From Cycloclasticus sp. symbiont of Bathymodiolus heckerae (GTDB taxonomy: Bacteria > Pseudomonadota > Gammaproteobacteria > Methylococcales > Cycloclasticaceae), in NCBI GenBank assembly GCA_002101235.1, contig LWTL01000120.1, forward strand, positions 1 to 64,000: a DNA stretch of 64,000 nt. Reading direction: 5' to 3'. Positions within the stretch are counted from its first letter, which is position 1; every line of letters begins with the position of its first letter. Shown one piece after another: positions 7,650 through 15,978 of this stretch. Both the position numbers and the translations under genes were made by a program. The notes below the pieces were generated by a model, which saw only the letters and a program-made list of their open reading frames with translations, was not told where the DNA came from and did no database searches.

Positions 7650-8728
7650 GGAAGAGTAAACGTGGCGATGATAGGCATATGATCAGATAAAGTGAGTGAT
7701 TTATCTTGTTCCACAAAGGCTTCGGTAGACTTCAGTTGGGGGCTGTAGAAAATATAATCAATAGTTCTGTCGGGTTGGTTAACGCGTGGGTCGTTTGGAA
7801 AGTACGTGAACCATTGTTGGCGCTGTTCTCCCTTGGTTGCTTGGAGATTGGGTATGGCTAAGTGGTGCTGATAAAGCGTGTGAATGGCAGACGTGCTTTC
7901 GTGACTGTAGCGTTGTTCGTTGGGTAATAATTCGTAGGTGTTAGGTGGTAACAGGTTAAAGTCACCACCGATAACCCAAGGGATACTGTTAACACTAAGT
8001 GAGGTTAAGTGCGTATCAATTTGAGTGATTTGTTTTTGGAGGGTATTAGTGCCTTTTGAAAAAGCAGATAAATGTGTGTTCAAAATAGCTAAGTCATTCG
8101 AACCTTTAACGGGCAAACGAACGTCTAATAAAGCGCGTTTAAAATTAAATAACTGATTAATGGGATCTTGTGGGATAAGGCTTAATTGCAGACGTGTCGC
8201 AGCGGTTATTTTATATTTTGAAATAACGCTAAGTTTTGTGCCAACCGCGCCCATTATTTTAGGGTGTGGGACATAGTCGGCTTTCCAATACAGGCTGCTT
8301 GCATGGCAGGCGTAATTGTTGGGTAGTAGCGCTAATAATTGAGCTAATTGGTCAGCATGGTCCGTTCGTTTGGCGCCATCATCAACTTCTTGTAATAAAA
8401 TAATGTCAGGGTCTTGTTGTTTGATGTGCTCAGCTAAGACATGCAATGTTTTGCTGATATCTGCTGTTGATGGACGCTCGTCGGGTCCTTTGCTATCGGC
8501 TACGTCATAAAAAAAGACGTAGTTCTTACCCGCCATGAACTGTACGTTTTGGTTGTACAGTTTGATGCTTTGCCCAGGGTTTAATGTTGGCGCATCAGCG
8601 GTGCAATGCACGCCTTCTTGCTGAATAGGCTCGGGGTGGAAGGTACTGAACCAGACGGCTGAAAACACACCGGTTAGCAGTAAGCTAAGTGAGGATAAGA
8701 TCCAATAAAATACTTTTCTAATGGTCAC
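7646..8728 (-). CDS. Endonuclease/exonuclease/phosphatase family protein, membrane-anchored (copy 2)
   Basis: 360 residues, paralogue of the protein at 2179-3246. It shares the order membrane anchor (about 8-27), NVQFMAGK motif with N61, a G-P-D-x-x-P-S segment, LLQEVDDGAKRT with E114, NTHLSAFSKG, GGDFNLLPP and SDHMPI. The near identity of these blocks, including an unusual FMAGK-x-Y-V-F segment not needed for EEP catalysis, shows a common origin and probably similar substrates. It follows the SPOR gene by 17 bases and overlaps the hydrolase. The substrate (nucleic acid, phosphoinositide-like lipid or other phosphodiester) is not determined by the sequence. Confidence 0.88.
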   Translation of the reverse strand: MTIRKVFYWILSSLSLLLTGVFSAVWFSTFHPEPIQQEGVHCTADAPTLNPGQSIKLYNQNVQFMAGKNYVFFYDVADSKGPDERPSTADISKTLHVLAEHIKQQDPDIILLQEVDDGAKRTDHADQLAQLLALLPNNYACHASSLYWKADYVPHPKIMGAVGTKLSVISKYKITAATRLQLSLIPQDPINQLFNFKRALLDVRLPVKGSNDLAILNTHLSAFSKGTNTLQKQITQIDTHLTSLSVNSIPWVIGGDFNLLPPNTYELLPNEQRYSHESTSAIHTLYQHHLAIPNLQATKGEQRQQWFTYFPNDPRVNQPDRTIDYIFYSPQLKSTEAFVEQDKSLTLSDHMPIIATFTLP

Positions 8729-8745
8729 AGTGGTTTCGCTAACCG

Positions 8746-9336
8746 CTACTTTAATTTGATGGCAATACTGTCAATATTGTTATGGTGTAAGCGATTTTGA
8801 ATTTTATCGACTATTCTAAACGAGGTGTAGGGCCCCGATTTAACACGGTGCCAAATAGAGCCGCTTTGGTTAACTGTTTGTACGACAGACTCAATGCCAA
8901 GCAAGGCGATACGTGCTTTTAATGTGTCGGCTTGGGCCGCTTTTCTAAACGATCCTATTTGAATAATGAACGTGCCAGGTTTGCTTTTACCCGTGCCTTC
9001 TAATCGACGGCGTTCTTCAATTTCGTGTTCAGGAATAACGATTTCCATTTCAGGTAAGATTTGATAAAAATCAAAACGAGGTTTGGTGCTTGCAATTGGG
9101 TCAGGTTTAGGTGGCGCTAAATTGGTTTTTTTCTTAACGTCACGAACATCATTCTGCAAAATATTAGGTTTTTGAATATGAGTGGTTGTGGGGGCGGATG
9201 TCTGCTCCAAATCGGATAAAAACATCATAAAGCCGCCGATAAGCAAGCCGGTAATCAGCCACCAATAGCCGGGTATCGGTTTTTTCTTTTTCTGAGCATT
9301 ATTGTGGTTAACGCGGTTTTTATAATCCCTTGGCAT
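8746..9336 (-). CDS. SPOR-domain cell division protein (FtsN-like)
   Basis: 196 residues: a short basic cytoplasmic N-terminus (KKKKPIPGYWW), one membrane helix (about 24-41), a Pro/Lys/Thr-rich periplasmic linker, and a C-terminal SPOR domain (about 118-196) with the beta-alpha-beta pattern FIIQIGSF ... WHRVKSGPY. SPOR domains bind denuded septal glycan, and the short bitopic form next to argS is the usual place for ftsN-like genes in gammaproteobacteria. The essential short FtsN motif in the linker is not obvious, so I leave the symbol open. Its start overlaps the argS stop by one base (TAATG). Confidence 0.88.
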   Translation of the reverse strand: MPRDYKNRVNHNNAQKKKKPIPGYWWLITGLLIGGFMMFLSDLEQTSAPTTTHIQKPNILQNDVRDVKKKTNLAPPKPDPIASTKPRFDFYQILPEMEIVIPEHEIEERRRLEGTGKSKPGTFIIQIGSFRKAAQADTLKARIALLGIESVVQTVNQSGSIWHRVKSGPYTSFRIVDKIQNRLHHNNIDSIAIKLK

Positions 9337-11093
9337 TACATAGACTCCGGTGCGTTAACGCCAAGTAGGTTTAAACCATTGTGTAATACTTGTTTTGTTG
9401 CATTAATAAGAGCAAGCCTCGCTTGCATAAGCTCTTGGTCTTCAATGATAAATTTATGCGAATTGTAGTAGCTGTGAAACTGCGTCGCTAAATCGCGTAA
9501 ATAATGCGTCAACTGGTGGGGCTCATATTGCTGAGCGGCCTGCAGTAATTTTTCTGGATAACGGCTCAGGGTATTCACGAGATTAACTTCGTGTGTTTCC
9601 GTTAACTTGTTCACGTTGCTAATGCCATCGCTGACTTGGTAAGCGAGTCCTTTTTCAGCGAGTAGCCGCATGACGCTACAGACACGTGCGTGGGCGTATT
9701 GGACGTAAAAAAGCGGGTTCTCGTTGGATTGTGACGTCGCTAAGTCAAGATCAAAATCCATGTGTTGTTCGGCTTTGCGCATGACGTAAAAATAGCGGGC
9801 CGCATCAGAGCCAATTTCATCACGTAATTCGCGCAAAGTAACGAATTGCCCAGAGCGAGTGGACATTTGCATTTTTTCGCCGTTTTTATACAGTACAGCA
9901 AATTGAACGAGGAGTACTTTCATGCGTTCAGGGTCAGCCCCCATGGCTTGCAAGGCGGCTTTAACGCGAGGTACATATCCGTGATGGTCCGAACCCCAAA
10001 TATCAATAATATCGAAACCGCGTTCCAATGTGTGCAAGTGATAGGCGATGTCAGAAGCGAAGTACGTTGTTTGTCCATTGTCGCGAATCACAACGCGATC
10101 TTTTTCATCGCCAAAGTCCGTTGATTTAAACCACCATGCCCCGTCTTTTTGGTACATGTGGCCGGAGGCTTTTAGCTTTTCAATGGCGTTATTAATGGCT
10201 CCATTGTCCATGAGGGAGCGTTCAGAAAACCAGTCGTCATAGTGAACGCCAAAGCCTTCAAGGTCGTTGCGAATATCACCTAAAATAGAGGAGAGTGCGG
10301 CATCAAATATAAGCGTGTAGCTGTTTTGCCCTAATAACTCTTTTGCACGCAAAATAAGCGCGTCGATGTGTTTTTCTTTATCGCCACCGGCTGGCTCGTC
10401 GGAGGTGATGTTATTAAATACATCAGCTGCATTGGCTAGAAATTTATCGCCGTGCTGCTGCTTTAAATTGTTTGCAATGGTTAGAACGTAATCGCCTTTG
10501 TAGCCATTGCTTGGGAATGTGAATGATTGGTCGCAGGCGTCAAGGTAACGTAGCCAAACACTGGTGGCTAAAATATCCATTTGGCGACCGGCGTCATTGA
10601 CGTAGTATTCGCGGTGTACTTGGTAACCAATGGCGGTAAGCAGGTTGGCGAGTGTTGCGCCATAAGCGGCGCCACGACCATGCCCAACATGTAGCGGGCC
10701 GGTTGGGTTAGCGGATACAAATTCTAGTTGCACCTTTTTGCCATCTGCAATATTCGATGTTCCGAAACGTGCGCCTTGCTCAATAATAGTGCTGATGACG
10801 CTATGTTGGCTCAGCGGGTTAATGAAAAAGTTGATAAACCCAGGGCCTGCGATATCAACGCGTGAAACGTCTGCGTCTGCAGGTAAATGATCAATGATAC
10901 TTTGCGCAATTTGTCGCGGGTTCTTTTTAGCTGCTTTTGCTAACGTCATGGCAACGTTACTTGCATAGTCACCGTGAGAAGCATCGCGCGTACGCTCAAT
11001 CTTAATCGTGGGTGCAACCTCGTTAGGCAACTCGCCTTGAGACTGTAACGATGATATGGCTTGCTGAAGAAGAGACGCCAAACGTGTTTTCAT
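9336..11093 (-). CDS. argS: Arginyl-tRNA synthetase
   Basis: 585 residues, class I aminoacyl-tRNA synthetase charging tRNA-Arg. The N-terminal additional domain (about 1-115) leads to the HIGH motif HVGH at 135-138 in [13 protein letters not shown]; the KMSKS equivalent is KMQMSTRSG, where the loop lacks a canonical second Lys, as is common in ArgRS. The C-terminal DALR anticodon-binding domain follows with a typical FHSYYNSHK segment. Length matches the family (about 577-590). It lies 87 bases after priA and overlaps the SPOR gene, the usual gammaproteobacterial arrangement. Confidence 0.98.
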   Translation of the reverse strand: MKTRLASLLQQAISSLQSQGELPNEVAPTIKIERTRDASHGDYASNVAMTLAKAAKKNPRQIAQSIIDHLPADADVSRVDIAGPGFINFFINPLSQHSVISTIIEQGARFGTSNIADGKKVQLEFVSANPTGPLHVGHGRGAAYGATLANLLTAIGYQVHREYYVNDAGRQMDILATSVWLRYLDACDQSFTFPSNGYKGDYVLTIANNLKQQHGDKFLANAADVFNNITSDEPAGGDKEKHIDALILRAKELLGQNSYTLIFDAALSSILGDIRNDLEGFGVHYDDWFSERSLMDNGAINNAIEKLKASGHMYQKDGAWWFKSTDFGDEKDRVVIRDNGQTTYFASDIAYHLHTLERGFDIIDIWGSDHHGYVPRVKAALQAMGADPERMKVLLVQFAVLYKNGEKMQMSTRSGQFVTLRELRDEIGSDAARYFYVMRKAEQHMDFDLDLATSQSNENPLFYVQYAHARVCSVMRLLAEKGLAYQVSDGISNVNKLTETHEVNLVNTLSRYPEKLLQAAQQYEPHQLTHYLRDLATQFHSYYNSHKFIIEDQELMQARLALINATKQVLHNGLNLLGVNAPESM

Positions 11094-11180
11094 ATGAGTG
11101 TATTGCCAGGTTGTACGCAGGGAAGAACTTGAAGTGCGTATTATCGCCTGTGGGGTAAAACTTGCAAGCCTAACTGAGGG

Positions 11181-13382
11181 CTAATAAAGGTCAACGGGGT
11201 CTATGTCGATAGACCAGCGAATGCGACGAGCAGTTTTTAATTTTTCAATAGCGGGCAATATTGTTCTTAAAAATTGATGCAATGGTTTACGTTGGGCCGA
11301 TTCAAATAGTATCTGGTAGCGGAATCGCCCCGCTCTTTTTAGCATAGGCGCTGGAACCGGCCCTAAGACGTTAATGTCTTGCTGACTGGAAGGCGTAATA
11401 AGTTGCATCACCTCGTTTAAAAATGACAAGATATCATTTTCATCAATGGCATTCACACGAAGTAAGGCTTGATAGTGATACGGTGGAAGTTGTGCTTGTT
11501 GCCGTTCAGAGAGGGCGTCGGCGGCAAAATTCGAATAACCGCGTTGAATAAGGGTGTTAAGCAATGGGTGATCGGGGTGGTGCGTTTGAATAAGTACGCG
11601 TCCTGCTTTTTGTTCGCGTCCTGCACGGCCAGACACTTGCGTAATCAGTTGCGCCATACGTTCGCTGGCTCTAAAATCACAACTAAACAGCCCCGCGTCA
11701 ATATCGGCCATGCCGACTAAGGTGACGTTAGGGAAATGATGGCCTTTGGCGAGCATTTGTGTACCGACAAGAATTTGCGCGTCGCCTTCGTGAACTTTGT
11801 CGATAACCGTTTGCATTGCATCTTTGCGGCGCGTGCTGTCACGATCTATTCGCGTTATGGGCGTGTGCGGGAAGAGGGTGCTTAATGTTTCCTCTATTCG
11901 CTGTGTGCCTAAGCCCAAAGGAAATAGTTCGGGCTGTTGGCAATCAGGGCAGTTAGTGGGTATAGCGTGCTCATCCCCACAGTGATGGCAGCGAAGTAAA
12001 TTAATATGCTTATGCACCACCATGCGTGAATCGCAGCGCCTACATTGTCCCACCCAACCGCAGCCATGGCACATCATAACGGGTGCAAAACCTCGACGGT
12101 TAACGAATAAGATGACCTGCTCGCCTCGTTCCAGTGTTTTTGTAATAGCCTTTATCAGTGGCTTGCTTAAATGATTATTGAGCTGTTGGTTTCTGCAGTC
12201 AATCAGCCGAATATCGGGTTGTGATGCGCCAGCAGTCCTTTCGGTTAATACCAATTGTGTGAAACGCTGTGTTTGAACGTTATAAAGACTTTCCAGCGAA
12301 GGCGTTGCGGTGCCTAAAACGATGGGAATGCCGTAGTTGCGTGCGCGCATGATGGCAATATCGCGAGCAGAATAACGAAATCCTTCTTGTTGTTTAAATG
12401 AAGAGTCATGTTCTTCGTCTAAAATAATCAGGCCGGGGTTCTTCATTGGCGTGAAAACAGCGGAGCGTGTGCCGAGTAGGATGCTGGCAAAGCCTTCTTT
12501 TAGGCGTAACCAAGCTTGTGCACGTTGGGTGTCATTTAATCCGGAATGTGAAATGACCATTTGCGCAGCTAAGCGTTGTTTAAAGCGCTTAGCTAATTGT
12601 GGCGTTAAGGTGATTTCGGGTAATAAAATGAGTACCTGCTTCCCTGTTGTGATGATTTTTTGTATCGTCTGTAGGTATACTTCTGTTTTTCCGCTACCGG
12701 TAACACCATCTAATAAAAAGGTCTGAAAACAATCTTGCGCATGGGCAATTGCGTCAATGGCAGTCTGTTGTGCAGGGTTCGGGGTGAAACTTGGTGATTG
12801 TATTTGATGGGTTGCCGCCACATGTTCTTGAGAAACAGTGACCCAGCTTTTTTCGACCATACTTTTAAGAGGGGATCTCCAATCCCAACCTAGTTCAGCA
12901 AACACATCGGAAGCTACAGGGTTGTTAAACTGTTGTAACTGTTTCCATAAGGCAGCCTGTCTAGGTGAGCGCTTTAAGTCGCTCTCGTGTAAATCATCAC
13001 CTTCCTTTGATAGTGAATAAAGCGTTGCCAATGTGACGGTAGGCGATTTTGTTGAGCGGACTTGTTTGGGTAGTGCTTGAGCAAATACTTCGCCTATGGG
13101 GTGGTGATAGTAATCGGAGGCCCATTTATATAGGGCAATATCCTGCTCGCAAAGCAAAGGCTTGTTATCAAGTAATTCGCTAATAGGTTTGAGTTGTTTG
13201 TTACTTAAGGTGGTTTCAGACGAGATGGCTAGAATAACCCCCGTCTTTTGTTGCCGGCCAAAAGATACAATAACGCGTTGCCCTATTGCATAGGTGTCGC
13301 GATTTGAATGCGCAATCGGGAGATAATCGAAAATACGATGCAAAGGTGTGTCGACAGCAATATTTAAATAAAATTTAGGCAT
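11181..13382 (-). CDS. priA: Primosomal protein N' (replication restart helicase)
   Basis: 733 residues. PriA reloads the replisome at stalled forks; it is a 3'-5' superfamily 2 helicase. The N-terminal 3'-end DNA-binding domain covers about 1-105, Walker A is GVTGSGKT at 226-233, the DEAH-box equivalent is DEEH at 322-325, and a zinc-binding module with eight Cys in C-x2-C pairs lies at about 440-485. Motifs V and VI (LVGTQMLAKGHHFP, QVSGRAGR) follow. The size equals E. coli PriA (732). The upstream region carries DnaA-box-like sites, described separately. Gene start ATG 13382 agrees with the homologous N-terminus. Confidence 0.98.
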   Translation of the reverse strand: MPKFYLNIAVDTPLHRIFDYLPIAHSNRDTYAIGQRVIVSFGRQQKTGVILAISSETTLSNKQLKPISELLDNKPLLCEQDIALYKWASDYYHHPIGEVFAQALPKQVRSTKSPTVTLATLYSLSKEGDDLHESDLKRSPRQAALWKQLQQFNNPVASDVFAELGWDWRSPLKSMVEKSWVTVSQEHVAATHQIQSPSFTPNPAQQTAIDAIAHAQDCFQTFLLDGVTGSGKTEVYLQTIQKIITTGKQVLILLPEITLTPQLAKRFKQRLAAQMVISHSGLNDTQRAQAWLRLKEGFASILLGTRSAVFTPMKNPGLIILDEEHDSSFKQQEGFRYSARDIAIMRARNYGIPIVLGTATPSLESLYNVQTQRFTQLVLTERTAGASQPDIRLIDCRNQQLNNHLSKPLIKAITKTLERGEQVILFVNRRGFAPVMMCHGCGWVGQCRRCDSRMVVHKHINLLRCHHCGDEHAIPTNCPDCQQPELFPLGLGTQRIEETLSTLFPHTPITRIDRDSTRRKDAMQTVIDKVHEGDAQILVGTQMLAKGHHFPNVTLVGMADIDAGLFSCDFRASERMAQLITQVSGRAGREQKAGRVLIQTHHPDHPLLNTLIQRGYSNFAADALSERQQAQLPPYHYQALLRVNAIDENDILSFLNEVMQLITPSSQQDINVLGPVPAPMLKRAGRFRYQILFESAQRKPLHQFLRTILPAIEKLKTARRIRWSIDIDPVDLY

Positions 13383-13480
13383 TAAAAATGAACAATATTT
13401 GTTTGTTGTAAGTTAGCCTGAAAAGGTTGAAAAAATCTACAAAAAAACGCTAAGTTAATGACATAGCTATGGTTTTGCTC

Positions 13481-13515
13481 TTATCCACATTTTCTGTGGA
13501 TAACTTTGTGGATTG
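13481..13515. promoter_or_regulatory. Inverted pair of DnaA boxes plus a weaker third box
   Basis: TTATCCACA (13481-13489) and TGTGGATAA (13495-13503) are perfect consensus DnaA boxes facing each other across five bases; a degenerate TGTGGATTG follows at 13507-13515. They lie about 100 bases upstream of priA in AT-rich DNA. They might regulate priA, titrate DnaA, or belong to an origin-like element; no origin-linked gene (dnaA, mnmG, rpmH) is present. Confidence 0.6.
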
Positions 13516-13630
13516 TTAATTCAGAGTGCCCTCAAGAGCCTATTTAAAAAGGGCTGTCATTAAATTGTAACAAAATAACGCAACTTTAAATTAGTCATAT
13601 AAAACAACAAGATACGATATATTCGTGTTT

Positions 13631-13879
13631 TTAATTTGTCGCGACGCAACACGATAATTTTGGTGAAAACAATATTTTTAACGATGTGCATAAGAAGCCA
13701 TAACCTATAAGGGTTTTAGCTATATTTTCGTCAAAACAAGCTGAATTTAGATCATTTAATTTGAATGATTGCAAGTGATTTTTAGGTTGTTTTTTTAGGT
13801 GGTTATTTGCAGCATAATGAATAACCTCACCGAGGAATGTTGGCAGTGGTTTTGTCATCGATTCCTGTTGGCTTTTCAT
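13631..13879 (-). CDS. Doubtful small open reading frame, no known family
   Basis: A frame of 82 codons from ATG 13879, or 75 codons from the internal ATG at 13858, which has an AGGA sequence just upstream. The predicted peptide has mixed composition (Lys/Asn-rich, a hydrophobic stretch near the C-terminus, two adjacent Cys) and I recognise no family. It lies in AT-rich intergenic DNA upstream of priA and contains a DnaA-box-like sequence. It may well be a chance frame. Confidence 0.2.
   Translation of the reverse strand: MKSQQESMTKPLPTFLGEVIHYAANNHLKKQPKNHLQSFKLNDLNSACFDENIAKTLIGYGFLCTSLKILFSPKLSCCVATN
13685..13693 (-). promoter_or_regulatory. DnaA-box consensus site
   Basis: TGTGCATAA is the complement of TTATGCACA and fits the TTATNCACA consensus. 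It is the third consensus site within about 210 bases, together with the inverted pair at 13481-13503. Confidence 0.4.
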
Positions 13880-14011
13880 GCTATAGGTGTGTTTGTTTAT
13901 GAGTATAAAAATAAGTGTCGAAAATAGTGTAGAGATGGTTCATTATGACGGACGAAGATAAACCATTAAGGCAAATTTAATTTGCAAGATAGTACATGCT
14001 ATCAAGGTCTA

Positions 14012-14518
14012 ATGTTGCAAGAGAAACGAAAAAAACTTGAGTACGAGCGGTTGGTGTTGGTGTATAGCGACGAGCTTTTTCGTTACGCTTTATGGTTATG
14101 CCGCGATAAGAGTATGGCCGAAGATCTCGTGCAGGAAACTTGCATGAGAGCGTGGAAGTCGCTGGAAAAATTGCGGGATAACACATCCAGTAAAGCGTGG
14201 TTGATGACGATTTTGCGTAACGAGCATGCGCGTCAATATGTACGCTACCGACCTGATATGGTTGACTTGGATTTGGATATGTTGAGCCTAAGAGATACAG
14301 ATAATGATACAAGTCCAGATGCGTTTGCCTTAAAACAGGCGCTGAATGAATTGGCCAATGAATATAAAGAACCGCTTTTATTACAAGTGATCGGTGGGCT
14401 GAGTTGTGAAGAAATTGCGTCTGTTTGTAATATTACAAAAAGCGCCACAATGACGCGGCTATTTAGGGCAAAGCAAAAACTAAGAGACGTATTGCGGCCT
14501 GATGAGGACGAGCGATGA
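14012..14518 (+). CDS. ECF-type RNA polymerase sigma factor
   Basis: 168 residues from ATG 14012, preferred over an upstream TTG (13982) because AAGG lies at proper distance and the family begins about here (MLQEKRKKLEYERL). Region 2 (about 10-75) includes AEDLVQETCMRAWKSL for core binding and -10 melting; region 4 (about 115-160) includes LSCEEIASVCNITKSATMTRLFRAK, quoted in part: an HTH with LSCEEIA. There is no region 1.1 or 3, so it is an extracytoplasmic-function sigma. Its stop overlaps the next gene, a zinc-type anti-sigma factor, by four bases (ATGA), the normal layout for a sigma/anti-sigma pair. The inducing signal is unknown. Confidence 0.92.
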   Translation: MLQEKRKKLEYERLVLVYSDELFRYALWLCRDKSMAEDLVQETCMRAWKSLEKLRDNTSSKAWLMTILRNEHARQYVRYRPDMVDLDLDMLSLRDTDNDTSPDAFALKQALNELANEYKEPLLLQVIGGLSCEEIASVCNITKSATMTRLFRAKQKLRDVLRPDEDER

Positions 14519-15219
14519 AATGTAATGAATTTGAATTTGAGTATACGGTAGCGCCGAATGAAATAGCCGGCGACGCTTGTGAGCACCTGCAAATATGCGC
14601 TCAGTGCCAGATATTTGTTGAACAAGAAAGTACATTTGAGTCGCAGTTAGCTGAGGTTGTGAACGGCGCAACACCGGAAGGTTTAAGGCAGTCGCTTCGT
14701 GAGCACGTACGTCAAGAAGAAAAGGGTGCTTGGCGTTGGCCAAAAGCGTCTATGGCGTTGGCCGCTTCATTACTGTTGGCGGTTGGGCTTGTGAATATAA
14801 ATTTCACGCAAGAGCAAAGCCAGGTAACCCAATTGCCGATTGACCAACTTGTTGTAGAGCACTTTTCGCACGACGGGGCTCATTCAATGGAGGTCTCGCA
14901 TCAATTGGACCCTCGTCAATTGTTGAAAGTGAGTGATCAATTTGGCGTGCGAGTAACGTTAGGAGAGCATATTAGCTTTGCTGAGAAATGCCCCATTGGT
15001 GATAGTTATGGTTTGCACATGGTTTATCAGTATAAGGGCGAGCCCATTACCATTATTTATATGCCTGAAGTCACTCTGAATAAAATATTACCCTTCCAAT
15101 ACGCTGGGCTCAAAGGCTGGATTAAGCCGCTTGAAACAGGCTCAATCGCGGTACTAGGTGGTGCAACTATTGATCTTCCAGAGGAAGAGCTTGCCGAGAA
15201 AGCCATTGAGTGGCTTTAG
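14515..15219 (+). CDS. DUF3379-type membrane anti-sigma factor with zinc motif
   Basis: 234 residues. The N-terminal cytosolic part carries the zinc-binding anti-sigma signature H24-x3-C28-x2-C31 (EHLQICAQC). One membrane helix lies at about 79-97 (MALAASLLLAVGL), and the periplasmic C-terminal half (about 100-234) matches the DUF3379 type of proteins found next to ECF sigma factors in gammaproteobacteria. It probably holds the sigma factor at the membrane until an envelope or redox signal releases it. A Cys at about 161 in the periplasmic domain stands out (EKCPIGDSY) but its role is unknown. Overlap with the sigma gene indicates coupled translation. Confidence 0.82.
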   Translation: MKCNEFEFEYTVAPNEIAGDACEHLQICAQCQIFVEQESTFESQLAEVVNGATPEGLRQSLREHVRQEEKGAWRWPKASMALAASLLLAVGLVNINFTQEQSQVTQLPIDQLVVEHFSHDGAHSMEVSHQLDPRQLLKVSDQFGVRVTLGEHISFAEKCPIGDSYGLHMVYQYKGEPITIIYMPEVTLNKILPFQYAGLKGWIKPLETGSIAVLGGATIDLPEEELAEKAIEWL

Positions 15220-15283
15220 ATAAAAAAGTAGCGCGCACAATTTATTTTGTTATTCTGATAGTAGTTATCTATTGGGTGAATAT

Positions 15284-15925
15284 ATGTTGAAAGGTGTCGG
15301 CTCTCGGCAGCAAGAATTATTGACGTTTCTGTTGCATAACAAGCAGGGAATGAGCTTTGATGCGTTAGCTCAAGAGCTAGGTATTAGTAGGGCGGCTGTG
15401 CAGCAACATATTGCTTCATTGGAACGTAATAAATTTGTGGAGGCAGGGTCTCATCACAAAACAGCAGGGCGCCCTGTACGTTTGTATGTGATCACCGAAG
15501 CGGGTATTAACCTTTTTCCGAAACAATATTCTTGGTTTTCCGAGCTAGTGCTTGAAGATATTCGTGAAACCCAAGGTGATGAAGGTTTGGCTAGCTTTAT
15601 GAGCCGGCTTGGCACAAGGACGGCAGATTCGTTAAAGCCTCAGGTGGAAGCGCTAAGCGATGAAGGGAAGGCGGAATTTTTAATTAAGACTATGCGTGAG
15701 ATGGGGTATCAGGCGAGCATCCAGCATAACGCAGCGGGGCAAAGCGACTCGATTAGTGCTTGCAACTGTGTCTATCACAACCTTGCGATGAAGTATGAGC
15801 AAGTGTGTGAGTTTGACCGTTCGCTAATTTCAACGGTGCTAGGGAAGGATATAGAGCAAATAAGCTGTATGGCAAAAGGCGGACGGACGTGCGAATTTAA
15901 GCTGTTAGATAAAAAGGTAGACTAA
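15284..15925 (+). CDS. HTH transcriptional regulator with SufR-like Cys cluster
   Basis: 213 residues from ATG 15284, chosen over TTG 15272 because GGGTGA lies nine bases upstream. An N-terminal winged HTH (about 8-75) with a recognition helix around ISRAAVQQHIASL is followed by an effector domain with Cys160, 162, 175, 195 and 203; the C162-x12-C175 spacing and the final G-x-x-C resemble the Fe-S-binding regulators of the COG2345/SufR group. It likely senses iron-sulfur, redox or NO status. It is convergent with the ferredoxin reductase and truncated haemoglobin genes, which are plausible targets, but no operator was identified. Repressor of suf genes is only an analogy: no suf genes are here. 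Confidence 0.82.
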   Translation: MLKGVGSRQQELLTFLLHNKQGMSFDALAQELGISRAAVQQHIASLERNKFVEAGSHHKTAGRPVRLYVITEAGINLFPKQYSWFSELVLEDIRETQGDEGLASFMSRLGTRTADSLKPQVEALSDEGKAEFLIKTMREMGYQASIQHNAAGQSDSISACNCVYHNLAMKYEQVCEFDRSLISTVLGKDIEQISCMAKGGRTCEFKLLDKKVD

Positions 15926-15978
15926 TTAAGCGAGAGTGCTTATTCAGTAAAGCTCTAGGCAGTTAAATGGCTAAGCAG

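Larger units (their letters stand above)
13383..14011. other. Intergenic region between divergent priA and sigma factor genes
   Basis: About 630 bases that are strongly AT-rich and hold no gene I can identify with confidence. They contain DnaA-box-like sites (13481-13515 and 13685-13693), an 8-bp palindrome GTCGCGAC at about 13638, and a doubtful 82-codon frame on the minus strand (13631-13879). The divergent promoters of priA and of the sigma factor operon must lie here, but I could not place either with assurance. Confidence 0.6.

Noticed and set aside
13383-14011. Chromosomal replication origin
   Set aside because: The DnaA boxes and AT-rich DNA fit, but no dnaA, mnmG, rpmH, parAB or dnaN is near, and I could not compute strand skew. 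Kept only as a regulatory observation.
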